Source: Streptomyces sp. SM11 (GTDB taxonomy: Bacteria; Actinomycetota; Actinomycetes; Streptomycetales; Streptomycetaceae). From it: a stretch of 64,000 bases of DNA. Where the stretch lies: assembly GCF_002910905.1 (NCBI RefSeq), contig NZ_NEUE01000216.1, forward strand, positions 1-64,000. Reading direction: 5' to 3'. The notes beneath the pieces were generated by a model. The model was given only the letters and a program-made list of their open reading frames with translations. It made no database searches and had not been told where the DNA came from. A program made the position numbers and the translations under genes. Numbering within the stretch: position 1 is the stretch's first letter; each line of letters opens with the position of its first letter. Of the stretch, positions 1 to 7,867 are shown in pieces.

Positions 1-1369
1 GACGCCCCGCCAGGGCCGCCGCCCCGGCCAGACCCTCCAGGGACAGGGCCAGGGCGCGCGGCTCGGCGAGGACACGGGCGACCTCCAGGCCGCGCAGGTG
101 GTGCACAGCGGCCGGACCCGCCTCGCCCCGGAGTTCGGCGATGAAGCCGAGCTCCGCGCAGAGCAGGTGGTCGCCCGCCCGGGACGACACGGCGGCGAAC
201 CCGTCGCGGATCCCCAGGAGGTGCGCCTCGGCGGCGTCGAGGCCGCCGGAGCGGCGGGCGCCGAGGGCGAGGCCCATCCCGGAGTGGATCTCGCCGTACG
301 TGTATCCCTGCTCGGCGGCGATGCGCCGCGCCTGCTCGTGCAGGTCGCGGGCCCGGTCCCAGTCGCGGGCGAGCAGCGCCAGCCGGCCGAGTCCGGAGAG
401 CCGGGCCGACACCTCCGCCTCAAGCCCCAGCTCCCGCGCCATGCGCAGACCCTCGTGCTGCCGTTGCTCGGCCTCCTCGTACGCGCCCTCGATCTCGGCG
501 AGCGCGGCGAGCGGGGAAACCGTCTGCAACTCGCCCCAGCGGTCGCCCAGTTCGCGGAAGAGGGTGGCGCTGCGGCGTCCGTCGCGGCCGATTCCGGCGA
601 GGTCCCCGCCGGCCAGCGCGAGCATCGATCTCAGGCCGAGTGCGGCCGCGGTGCCCCACGGGTCGTCCGCAGAGGTGAAGAGGGCGAGCGCGCGGGCGTT
701 CAGCGCCTCGCCCCCGGCCGTGTCGCCCGCGCTGAACAGGCCGTACGCGCACAGCCACAGCACACGGGCCCGCCGTACGGGGTCGGGGACGGCTTCGGCG
801 GCGGCCACGATCCCGGCCTCGGCACCGACCCCGGACGGGTCGCCCCCGGCGGTGTCGCCGGTCAGCAGGGCGAACGCCCGGTAAAGAAGTGCGAGTTCGG
901 CCGCGTCGGCGGATCCTCCGGGTACTGCCGTCAGGACCGCGTGCAGGCTCCGGCGGGCCTCGGCGAGGCGACCGCGCAGCAGCCACCACCAGGCCAGGGC
1001 GGCGGCCGGCCGCACGGCCCCGCCCACCGTGCCCGGGGCGGCCGGCGCACGGCGCACCGCCTCGTCCAGGGCCGCCCGCAGATTCCCGGCCTCGGCGTCC
1101 AGCCGGTCCAGCCAGGGGCGTTGTTCCGCGCCGCGCAGATGAGGTTCGGCGCGAACGGCGAACGCGAGGTAGTGGCGCAGATGGCGGTCGCGCGCAGCTG
1201 CGAGGCCCTCCGTCGCGTGCAGTTGCTCCGTCGCGTACGCGGCAACGGACTCCAGGAGCCGGTAGCGGGGCCCGTCAGGACCGTTCGCCACGGCCAGGAG
1301 GGACCGGTCGACGAGCCGCCCGACGAGGTCGAGCACGTCCTCCCGGGCGACCTCGTCCCCCGTTTTTGG
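1..1369 (-). pseudogene. 5'-truncated AfsR/BTAD-type (SARP-like) regulator, C-terminal part
   Basis: The minus strand is open from about 1417 to the window edge and reads a protein typical of the region after the NB-ARC domain in AfsR-like regulators. It begins with the winged-helix tail (DLVGRLVDRSLLAV, then RYRLLESVAAYA), followed by the RLDAEAGNLRAALDEA signature and many TPR-like helices. Nothing resembling the DNA-binding, BTAD or NTPase domains lies upstream. Homology stops at about 1369 and the same frame meets a stop at 1418-1420 without a credible start. The gene is therefore cut at its 5' end, and its 3' end lies outside the window. It abuts other decayed sequence, so it is probably a remnant. 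The family assignment is fairly secure; the pathway it controlled is unknown. Confidence 0.7.
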
Positions 1370-1562
1370 ACAGCGCCGATCGCACGGGCGATGAAGAGGA
1401 CGATCTCCGCGACGGTGTCAGCCGGCGCTCGGCCACTTCATGATCTGAGACGTGTGGGACCACACCCACTTGGCGAACCTGGTGCCGTACCTGGCGCCGA
1501 CCTTGATGAGAGCGTACGCGAGCCCTACCCCAGCCGTAGGTCGTGATCTCGATGGTGAATGG
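1370..1562 (-). pseudogene. Degraded aureocin/lacticin Q-like leaderless bacteriocin gene
   Basis: Three reading-frame segments on the minus strand join into one small peptide: TIEITTYGWG, then GLAYALIKVGARYGTRF with AKWVWSHTSQIMKWPSAG, then ADTVAEIVLFIARAIGAV. The pattern Leu/Ile-rich helix, RYG, Trp-x-Trp, I-x-K-W, AG and a final amphipathic helix matches class IId leaderless bacteriocins such as aureocin A53 and lacticin Q by eye. There is no ATG at the expected start, and one shift falls near 1528 and another near 1420, so it cannot be translated as one peptide. The middle segment is in the same frame as the MazF-like gene just upstream, after that gene's stop. Function is inferred from pattern only. 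Confidence 0.4.
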
Positions 1563-1573
1563 CGCCTCTCCGC

Positions 1574-1972
1574 CTACTCGAGTTCACCGAGACGGAGGGC
1601 GTCCTCAATCTCGCTGAGCTTCGCGGAGGACAGGACGCCCGCCCGCTCGATCAGGTCATCCTGGGACACGGTGGTCAGCCACGTGCACGGGGTGAAGCCC
1701 GGGCGCGGGAACGCGAACCGCAGCACGCCTTCAAAGGGCAGGCCTTCCATGGCACCTACTTGCACTTCGATGCCCAGACCGCTGATGTCGACGCCCGCAG
1801 GAGTGACGACCTGCATCGCCCGGATCCTGGATGAGTCGTCTGCCGCCAGCAGTACGACCAGCCGCCGCTCGTCGAACTCCACCCACCAGACTCGTCCTCC
1901 GGACTCAGGACGGCAGGCGGAACTGCGCGACCCTGACGCGTTGTGGAGACGGGGGCGGCCGCCGTTGATCAT
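1574..1972 (-). CDS. MazF/PemK-like toxin (mRNA interferase family), orphan
   Basis: The 132-residue product contains VWWVEFDERRLVVLL, then a beta-rich core and the C-terminal LSEIEDALRLGELE typical of an actinobacterial MazF/PemK-like family. Known members are ribosome-independent endoribonucleases that form type II toxin-antitoxin pairs. No antitoxin gene lies upstream; the next sequence is a transposase remnant. The first ~26 residues (MINGGRPRLHNASG...) are not seen in the family core, which normally starts a few residues before VWWVEFDE, so the native 5' end may have been replaced during rearrangement. The ATG at 1972 is the only in-frame start. Activity without a partner is uncertain; some members of this group may be housekeeping rather than toxic. 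Confidence 0.6.
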   Translation of the reverse strand: MINGGRPRLHNASGSRSSACRPESGGRVWWVEFDERRLVVLLAADDSSRIRAMQVVTPAGVDISGLGIEVQVGAMEGLPFEGVLRFAFPRPGFTPCTWLTTVSQDDLIERAGVLSSAKLSEIEDALRLGELE

Positions 1973-2074
1973 CGTGAGTTGTGTGGACTGACGAAGAGAC
2001 GGTGGCCGCGGGTCACGGCATAGAACCCGCCCGTTGGCGGGACGGGTTCGAGGGCCTGATGATGATGCCGGTGG

Positions 2075-2469
2075 TCAGCAACGGCCGGCGCCCTGGTAGG
2101 CGAGATCGGCCCGGATGGGAACGCCCTGGCGCTCGCAGATCCGGATGATCCGGTGGGTGCGGGCGGCGGTCAGGTCGTGGGTGCGGCCCGGCAGGGCGGG
2201 CGAGAGCCACAGCAGCCGGCCGCCGGGATCGGTGACGACCTGCACGTTCACTGCGCGTTCACGCCGTGGCGCCGGTGTTTGTCGGAGTAGTCGGTGCGGC
2301 CGTCGCCGACCCGGTCGCACTCGGCGAGGGTGCCGTCGGGCAGGACGAAGTCGGGTTCGTGCTCGCGCAGCGTCTTCAGTAGACCCGATGCACGTTCGGC
2401 GAGCACGTCCCACGTGGCTGCGGACCGGCCGGTGCGCGGGGCGCCGGAGTCGAGCCGGTGCTGCCGGGC
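2075..2469 (-). mobile_element. IS5-family (DDE) transposase remnant
   Basis: Two overlapping frames on the minus strand encode the middle of an IS5/DDE_Tnp_4 type transposase: DFVLPDGTLAECDRVGDG and YSDKHRRHGVN, then after a frame change NVQVVTDPGGRLLWLSPALP and GRTHDLTAARTHRII. The frame change falls on a near-perfect 11-bp tandem duplication (2241-2262), which probably caused it. The N-terminus and the C-terminal DDE part are missing and no terminal inverted repeats are evident. This is a non-functional fragment that separates the MazF-like gene from the intact nitrilase gene. Confidence 0.7.
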
Positions 2470-3414
2470 TCAGCGGGTCTCGGTGAGCGGGCCGTACGCG
2501 TCGGGGCGGCGGGTGGTCAGGAACGGGAACAGCTCCAGCCAGTCGCGGCGGGCGTCGAGGTCGAGGTCGGCGACCAGGACGGCGGGCTCGTCGCGGGGGG
2601 CCTGGGCCAGGACGCGGCCGTACGGGTCCACGATGAAGGAGCTGCCGTAGAAGGTGAGGCCGTTCTCGGCGCCGATGCGGTTCGGCACGATCATGAAAGT
2701 GGCGTTGGCGACGGCGTTGCCGGTGATCACCTTCTGCCAGAGCGGCTGGGAGTCGAAGCCGGGGAAGCCGGGCTCGGAGCCGATGGCGGTCGGGTAGACG
2801 AGGACGTCGGCCCCGGCGAGGGAGTAGGCGCGGGCGAGCTCCGGGAACCACTGGTCCCAGCAGGTGGGCAGCCCGAACGCGGCCTCGTCGACCGTGACCA
2901 GCGGGAAGGCGTCGTCGCCGGCCGGGCCGGGACGGAACCAGTCGTCCTCGTAGTAGCCCTCGGTCACCGGGATGTGGGTCTTGCGGGTGCGCTGGGCGAG
3001 AGTGCCGTCGGGGGCGACGAGGATCGCGGTGTTGTAGCCGAGGCCGTCGTCCTCGCCGCCGGGCGCCGGGGCCTTCTCGTACAGCGACGCGTGCACGTAC
3101 ACGCCGTGCTCGCGGGCGGCCTCGGCGGCAAACGTGAAGGTGGGGCCGGTCAGCAGCTCCTCCGGCCCGGCGGGCTCGGGGTGGTCGGAGCGGCGGACGA
3201 CGGCGAAGTACGGCGAGAGCGTCAGCTCCTGGAGGCAGACCACCCGGGCGCCCTCGGCCGCGGCGAGCCGGACGCCTTCCAGCAGGGCGGCCCGGTGCTC
3301 TGCGGGGTCGCGGTGCCAGCGCTGCTGGGCGGCCGCGACGCGCAGGGGGGTGCGGTCGGCGGGGCGGGTCCGGGTCGGGGACGCGGGCGGGTTGTGGGCG
3401 GTGATCAGACGCAT
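2470..3414 (-). CDS. Nitrilase-superfamily amidohydrolase (N-carbamoylputrescine amidase-like)
   Basis: This 314-residue cytoplasmic hydrolase belongs to the carbon-nitrogen hydrolase superfamily. The Glu-Lys-Cys triad is visible: Glu63 in CLQELTLSP, Lys145 in TRKTHIP and Cys185 in LPTCWDQWFPE. The motifs YYEDDWF and CWDQWFPE resemble N-carbamoylputrescine amidases (agmatine to putrescine route) and beta-ureidopropionases, so an N-carbamoyl substrate is likely, but specificity cannot be read. The ATG at 3414 is preceded by an AGGA ribosome site; an upstream in-frame extension would run through the operator and is unlikely. It is divergent from a LacI regulator with two identical operators between them, so it is probably repressed and substrate-induced. 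Confidence 0.85.
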   Translation of the reverse strand: MRLITAHNPPASPTRTRPADRTPLRVAAAQQRWHRDPAEHRAALLEGVRLAAAEGARVVCLQELTLSPYFAVVRRSDHPEPAGPEELLTGPTFTFAAEAAREHGVYVHASLYEKAPAPGGEDDGLGYNTAILVAPDGTLAQRTRKTHIPVTEGYYEDDWFRPGPAGDDAFPLVTVDEAAFGLPTCWDQWFPELARAYSLAGADVLVYPTAIGSEPGFPGFDSQPLWQKVITGNAVANATFMIVPNRIGAENGLTFYGSSFIVDPYGRVLAQAPRDEPAVLVADLDLDARRDWLELFPFLTTRRPDAYGPLTETR

Positions 3415-3473
3415 GACGGTTCCTGGGGGAGAGGTCGGCGGGGCGGGCGGGGGCCGGCACGAGAAGGACAGGG

Positions 3474-3491
3474 TGCCGGAACGTTCCGGCA
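3474..3491. promoter_or_regulatory. LacI-type operator, site 1
   Basis: Perfect 18-bp palindrome TGCCGGAACGTTCCGGCA in the divergent promoter region between the amidohydrolase and the LacI regulator. The central CG is typical of LacI/GalR operators. It lies 60 bp upstream of the amidohydrolase start. Confidence 0.75.
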
Positions 3492-3508
3492 CCCACCGAA
3501 TCTAACTT

Positions 3509-3526
3509 TGCCGGAACGTTCCGGCA
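3509..3526. promoter_or_regulatory. LacI-type operator, site 2
   Basis: A second copy of the same 18-bp palindrome, identical in every base to site 1. The centres are 35 bp apart. It lies 44 bp upstream of the LacI start codon, which suggests co-repression of both divergent genes and autoregulation. Confidence 0.75.
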
Positions 3527-3569
3527 ATCCTCCGCCCTGCCCGGCGGTGAACGTCTAGACTTCACCTCC

Positions 3570-4592
3570 GTGACCTCCCGGACCGTGACCCTGCTCGACG
3601 TGGCCCGCGCCGCCGGGGTCTCCAAGAGCACCGTGTCCGACGCGCTCCAGGGCTCGGGCCGGGTCGCGGAGGGCACCCGGGTCCGGGTCCGCGCGGTGGC
3701 GGAGGAGCTCGGCTACCGCCCCAACAGCGCCGCCCGGCGGCTGCGCCGCGCCAGCACCGGAGCCGTGGGGCTGCGTCTGCCGGCGACCGCGACCCGGCTG
3801 GACTACTACATGAACCTCGCCTTCGGGGCGGTGGAGCGCGCCCAGGAGGACGGGCTCGACGTGGTGCTGCTCGCACCCTCGGGGGCGTCGGGCGGGCGGA
3901 TCGCCTCGCGCGTCGACGGCCTCCTGGTGATCGACCCCGAGGTCGGCGACAGCGAGGTGCCCGGGCTGCTCGACGCGGGCGTCCCGGTGGTGACCGGCGA
4001 GCGCTACCTCGGCCCGGCCGCCGGCCCCAGCGGCGCCGTGGTCTGCGACAACGCCGCCTCGTTGACCGCCCTCCTAGACCACGTCACCGAGCGCGGCGCC
4101 CGCCGCCCCGCGCTCCTGGCCCCCGCGGGCTCCTCCGCCTGGGCGACCGCCCTGCGTGCGACGGCCCGGTCCTGGGGGCGGGCCCGCGGAGTGGAGGTGG
4201 CGCTGCGCACCGTGCCGTTCGCGGCGACCCCGGCGGAGGCCGAGGAGGCCGCCCGGGCACTGCTCACCGCGGACCCCGCGGTCGACGCCGTGATCTGCGC
4301 CCCCGACGGCTCCGCCCCGGGCGTCCTGCGCGCGGCGGCGGCCCTGGGCCGGGAGGCCGGCGGGGCCGAAGAACGCGGAAGCGGCACCGCCCTGCTCGTC
4401 GCGTCCTGCGTCGACGGCACCGCCACCCGGGGTGCCGAACCACCCGTCACCGCCGTCGACCTGCGCCCCGCCGCGTACGGCCGCGCTTGCGCCGAACTGC
4501 TCTGCGACATACTCGCGGACCGCGCCGCGCCCGACACCGTCCGCCGCCACGCCTGGTCCCTGGAGGCCCGCGCCTCCACCGGCCCCGCCTGA
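3570..4592 (+). CDS. LacI/GalR-family transcriptional regulator
   Basis: The 340-residue protein opens with a LacI helix-turn-helix and hinge (TLLDVARAAGVSKSTVSDAL, then RVRAVAEELGYRPNSAARRL, residues 8 to ~60), followed by a periplasmic-binding-protein-like effector domain (RLDYYMNLAFGAVERAQEDG ... VDGLLVIDPEVGDSEV). It starts with GTG at 3570, directly after the region holding the two operators. The divergent amidohydrolase is the obvious target. The effector is probably a carbamoyl compound or polyamine-related molecule handled by that enzyme; this is inferred from context only. Confidence 0.9.
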   Translation: MTSRTVTLLDVARAAGVSKSTVSDALQGSGRVAEGTRVRVRAVAEELGYRPNSAARRLRRASTGAVGLRLPATATRLDYYMNLAFGAVERAQEDGLDVVLLAPSGASGGRIASRVDGLLVIDPEVGDSEVPGLLDAGVPVVTGERYLGPAAGPSGAVVCDNAASLTALLDHVTERGARRPALLAPAGSSAWATALRATARSWGRARGVEVALRTVPFAATPAEAEEAARALLTADPAVDAVICAPDGSAPGVLRAAAALGREAGGAEERGSGTALLVASCVDGTATRGAEPPVTAVDLRPAAYGRACAELLCDILADRAAPDTVRRHAWSLEARASTGPA

Positions 4593-5196
4593 GCTGCGGC
4601 GTCGCACGGACCGCGTGGCCGAGCGGCCCGGACCAGCGCTCGTCGCCCACGACGGCAAGCCGAATCACGATGCGCGCCTTCACCCGGCCGACCAGGAACC
4701 ACCGAAGGGCGCGGCAGGGGCCGGGGCGCTCCGCGGAGGGCCGGACGGAAGCGAATCGATGAATTCCGGATCTTCGACAGCCACCGGACAGCCACCGGAC
4801 AGCCGTCGGCACAGCCATCGAAGGTGGCCCCCGAAGCCCCGCCGCCGCGGTTCGGCGGACCGGCGGGATTCGGCCCCGCCCGCTCCCGAACTCCCCATCA
4901 TGTGAAGGGAGTCGGGGTGGAGCCCCCTCCTCCACATCTGCCCGATGTGAACATTCCGCGTCGAGTGGCAACTGGCTTTGCGGCCTTGACATTTCGGCGT
5001 GCGGCCGGTGATAAGATCATCGTACTTCCAGTGGGCTGATGGCGTATGGGGGCATTCCGGGAGGGATGGATTCCTCGGCCCCACCTTCGGAGGGGCACCT
5101 CCCGAAGCGGCGCACGGTCGTGGCGAACGAGCCCTGGCTGCGTGCCGCCTGATGGGGTGTCAAGCCGTTTCCGCCATGGCACTTGAAGTGAGTCTC
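4593..5196. other. Intergenic region upstream of the conservon
   Basis: About 600 bp without a credible gene. Reading frames here lack family resemblance and are explained by high GC. It contains short CACCGGACAGC-type direct repeats near 4781-4803 and, from 4986, a good sigma-70-like promoter for the conservon with a ~190-bp leader. Confidence 0.5.
4986..5015 (+). promoter_or_regulatory. Putative HrdB-type promoter of the conservon operon
   Basis: A perfect TTGACA (4986-4991) is followed after 17-18 bp by TGATAAG (5009-5015), an AT-rich island in GC-rich surroundings. A start point near 5022 would give a leader of roughly 175 nt before cvnA. Confidence 0.55.
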
Positions 5197-6450
5197 ATGA
5201 CATTTTCACAGGGCCCCGTCATCTGGGCGCTGGTTGTCGTAGCACTGGTCGCCGCGGGTGCCGTTCTGCGGGCTCGCGCGACCAACGTCAAGCTGCGCAG
5301 ACACAACACCGACCTGCGCGGCGAGCGCGACGCGCTCCTGCACCAACGGGACGAGCTCCACACCGTCCACAACGGTCTGCTCCAGCGCCAGGCCGCCGAA
5401 CTCGCGGAGGTCCGCAAGGACGCCGAGGAGGAGACCAAGGCCGTCCTCAAGGCCGCCGTCCGTACGCTCCAGGGTCTCGCCGACGAGCAGCAGGTCGTGA
5501 TCGAGAAGGCTCAGCGCAAGTACGGCGACGACCCCGGCATCCTCGCCGACCTGATGGCCATGGACCACGCCAACAGTCAGTTCGGCCGGCGCGCCCAGGG
5601 CATCGCCGTGCTCTGCGGCGGCTGGCTCGGCCGGCGCGAGACCGTGGCCTCCGTCTTCGACGTGGCCCGCAGCGCCCAGGGCCGTATCCGGCACTTCGAC
5701 CGGGTCCGGGTGAACGGCCAGGTGAACTTCTCCGTCGTCAGCCGGGCGGTGGAGCCCGTCGCCGTGGTCCTCGCCGAGCTGCTCGCCAACGCCACGAACT
5801 ACTCCGCCCCAGGCACCCCGGTGGAGATCAACATCCAGGCGGTGCCCACGGGCGTCTGCCTCATCGTCGACGACGCCGGTCTCGGCATGGGCCAGGAGGA
5901 GAAGGACCGCGCGGCGGCCCTCCTCTCCCCCCAGGCCGCGATCAGCGTCTCCAGCCTGGGTATCCCGCCGCAGTTCGGGTTCGCCGTCTCCGGGATGCTC
6001 GCCGCCCGCTACGGCTTCCGGGTCTCGGTGGACTCCGTTTCCCCCTATGGAGGCGTACGCGCGGTGGTCCTCATCCCCGACGAACTGCTCACCACCGAGG
6101 TGCCGCCGGCTACCGCGGCGCCCGCCGAGGCGCCCGACCCGGCCGCCACCCACCAGCAGGTCCAGCAGATCCAGCAGGCGGACCAGTGGCAGGCCCCGGC
6201 CCCGGCGCCCACCCCGCTCTTCCCGCCCACCCCGCACCCGGACACCACCACCCAGCCGCTGGCCCAGATCACCACCACCGCCGGGGGGCTGCCGAAGCGT
6301 CGTCGCAAGAGCCCGGTCTCCGCGGTGCCCTCGGCCGAACCGGTCCCCGTGCGCAGCAACGAGGAGACCGCCTCCCGACTCGGCGCGTTCCAGCGCGGCA
6401 CCCGGTCCGGACGCGACACGACGACGACGGAAGGACCCGAGTTCCAGTGA
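5197..6450 (+). CDS. cvnA: Conservon sensor histidine kinase-like ATPase (CvnA)
   Basis: The 417-residue protein has one N-terminal membrane segment (IWALVVVALVAAGAVL), a charged coiled-coil linker (residues ~25-110) and a GHKL-type ATPase domain with ELLANATNYSAPGTPV (N box) and VDDAGLGMG (G1 box). The C-terminus is a Pro/Ala/Gln-rich tail. This is the CvnA architecture: a histidine-kinase-like protein proposed to act with CvnB, C and D as a membrane-associated complex resembling eukaryotic G-protein signalling. The ATG at 5197 begins MTFSQGPVIWAL; an in-frame ATG at 5176 is an alternative. The stop overlaps the GTG of the next gene, so translation is coupled. Confidence 0.9.
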   Translation: MTFSQGPVIWALVVVALVAAGAVLRARATNVKLRRHNTDLRGERDALLHQRDELHTVHNGLLQRQAAELAEVRKDAEEETKAVLKAAVRTLQGLADEQQVVIEKAQRKYGDDPGILADLMAMDHANSQFGRRAQGIAVLCGGWLGRRETVASVFDVARSAQGRIRHFDRVRVNGQVNFSVVSRAVEPVAVVLAELLANATNYSAPGTPVEINIQAVPTGVCLIVDDAGLGMGQEEKDRAAALLSPQAAISVSSLGIPPQFGFAVSGMLAARYGFRVSVDSVSPYGGVRAVVLIPDELLTTEVPPATAAPAEAPDPAATHQQVQQIQQADQWQAPAPAPTPLFPPTPHPDTTTQPLAQITTTAGGLPKRRRKSPVSAVPSAEPVPVRSNEETASRLGAFQRGTRSGRDTTTTEGPEFQ

Positions 6451-6851
6451 ACCCCGATCTGTCCTGGGTACTCAACGACCTGCTCCAGGTACCCGGCGCC
6501 CGGCACGCGATCCTGGTGTCCGCCGACGGTCTGCTGCTCGCCAACTCCAGCGAGATCGGCCGGGACGACGCGGAGACCGTCGCCGCGGCCATGAGCTCCA
6601 TGCAGTCCCTCAGCCGGGCCGTCGCCCCCTTCATCGGGACCCGCGACCCGGGCCACTGGCGGCAGACGCTCCTGGAGTACGAGGACGGCTGGATCTTCCT
6701 GATCGCCGCCGGTACCGGTGCCTACCTCGCCGCCACCGCCGCCGCCGACGTGGACATGGAGGCGATGTCCTTCCGGATGCAGCAGCAGGTCACCGCGCTG
6801 GGGAAGGCGATGACCACGCCGCCCCGCCGACACGCGGACAGCGAGATATGA
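6447..6851 (+). CDS. cvnB: Conservon roadblock/LC7 protein (CvnB)
   Basis: This 134-residue roadblock/LC7-domain protein (VNPDLSWVLNDLLQVPGARH, ILVSADGLLLANSSEIGRD) is the second member of the conservon. Roadblock proteins of this group resemble MglB and are thought to regulate the partner GTPase. GTG at 6447 overlaps the cvnA stop, and its own stop overlaps the ATG of cvnC, showing tight translational coupling through the operon. Confidence 0.9.
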   Translation: MNPDLSWVLNDLLQVPGARHAILVSADGLLLANSSEIGRDDAETVAAAMSSMQSLSRAVAPFIGTRDPGHWRQTLLEYEDGWIFLIAAGTGAYLAATAAADVDMEAMSFRMQQQVTALGKAMTTPPRRHADSEI

Positions 6852-7222
6852 CGGCGCCGGGCGAGGAGCAGCAGGTCAGCAGCGGGTTCGTCCGGTCCTA
6901 TGTCATCACCGGCGGACGGGGGCTGCCCGACGCGGAGGATCTCTCCCTCGTCACGCTGGTCACCCTCGCCCCCGAGCGGCAGCCGCCGCCGAACCCGAGC
7001 CCCGAGGTCAAGGCGATCTGGGAGCTGTGCTCCGGCGGCTATCTGTCGGTGGCCGAGGTCGCCGGTCACCTCGGTCTGCCGGTCGGGGTGGCCCGTCTCC
7101 TGCTCCAGGACTTAAACCAGCAGGGACACCTGCTGCGCCGGAAGGCTCCGCCGCCGGCCCAGCTCGTTGACAGGAAGATCCTCGAAGAGGTGTTGCATGG
7201 ACTCCAAGTCCGGTTCGGCTGA
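6848..7222 (+). CDS. cvnC: Conservon DUF742 protein (CvnC), contains a TTA codon
   Basis: The 124-residue DUF742 protein (FVRSYVITGGRGLPD, then IWELCSGGYLSVAEVAGHLG) has a C-terminal winged-helix-like fold and ends LEEVLHGLQVRFG. It is the third conservon component. Codon 89 (7112-7114) is TTA, in frame within LLLQDLNQQGHLL. In Streptomyces TTA needs the developmentally regulated leucyl-tRNA encoded by bldA, so production of CvnC, and by coupling perhaps CvnD, could be limited to late growth. The start ATG overlaps the cvnB stop (ATGA), and the 3' end overlaps the start of cvnD by 26 bp. Confidence 0.9.
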   Translation: MTAPGEEQQVSSGFVRSYVITGGRGLPDAEDLSLVTLVTLAPERQPPPNPSPEVKAIWELCSGGYLSVAEVAGHLGLPVGVARLLLQDLNQQGHLLRRKAPPPAQLVDRKILEEVLHGLQVRFG

Positions 7223-7787
7223 GAGCATCTATGTGCCGGACGCGGTGCAGCGCGCGGCGAAGATCCTCGTCGTCGGGCACTTCGCCGTGGGCAAGACGAC
7301 CTTGATCGGCACACTGTCCGAGATCACCCCGCTGCGCACCGAGGAGCGGATGACCCAGGTCGCCGCCCAGGTCGACGATCTGCGCGGGGCACCCGACAAG
7401 AAGACGACGACGGTCGCCCTGGACTTCGGGCGGCTGACCCTCAGCGACGAGCTGGTGCTCTACCTGTTCGGTACGCCGGGGCAGCAGCGGTTCGTGGAGC
7501 TGTGGGAGGACATGGCACGCGGTTCGCTGGGCGCGCTGCTCCTGGTCGACCCGGCGCGGCTCGCCGACACGTTCCCCGTCATCGACCTGGTCGAGACGTA
7601 CGGGCTGGAGTACGCGGTCGCCGTCAACAGCTTCGACCCGTACTCGCAGCACGCGGAGAACGAACTGCGCGAGGCGCTCGACCTGTTGCCGGACACCCCG
7701 GTCGTCTTCTGCGACGCCCGGGACCAGAAGTCCTCCGCGCAGGCCCTGATCACCCTGGTCCGCCACCTGCTGTCGCACACGGCCTGA
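7197..7787 (+). CDS. cvnD: Conservon small GTPase (CvnD)
   Basis: This 196-residue Ras-like GTPase of the conservon (MglA-related ATP/GTP-binding protein) has a P-loop GHFAVGKTT at residues 27-35 and a switch-II-like FGTPGQQRF in place of DTPGQ. The NKxD motif is replaced by AVNSFD, as is common in this group. ATG at 7197 lies inside the end of cvnC. It presumably cycles on the membrane complex formed by CvnA and CvnB. Confidence 0.9.
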   Translation: MDSKSGSAESIYVPDAVQRAAKILVVGHFAVGKTTLIGTLSEITPLRTEERMTQVAAQVDDLRGAPDKKTTTVALDFGRLTLSDELVLYLFGTPGQQRFVELWEDMARGSLGALLLVDPARLADTFPVIDLVETYGLEYAVAVNSFDPYSQHAENELREALDLLPDTPVVFCDARDQKSSAQALITLVRHLLSHTA

Positions 7788-7867
7788 CACACCCGCGGCC
7801 GCACCTCCAGACGTATCCCGAAGCCAGGAGCCCGACCGGGCCCCGCGATCACACCGAGGAAGCTGAC

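Noticed and set aside
98..1546. Long + strand open frame over the first 1.5 kb
   Set aside because: Its sequence has no family resemblance and it lies antisense to the clear AfsR/TPR-type protein read on the minus strand; GC-rich third positions create such frames.
2458..3558. Long + strand frame across the nitrilase gene
   Set aside because: Antisense shadow of the nitrilase, whose Glu-Lys-Cys triad is intact on the other strand.
4432..4992. Overlapping frames downstream of the LacI gene
   Set aside because: Pro/Arg-rich, no ribosome sites, no recognisable domain; treated as intergenic.
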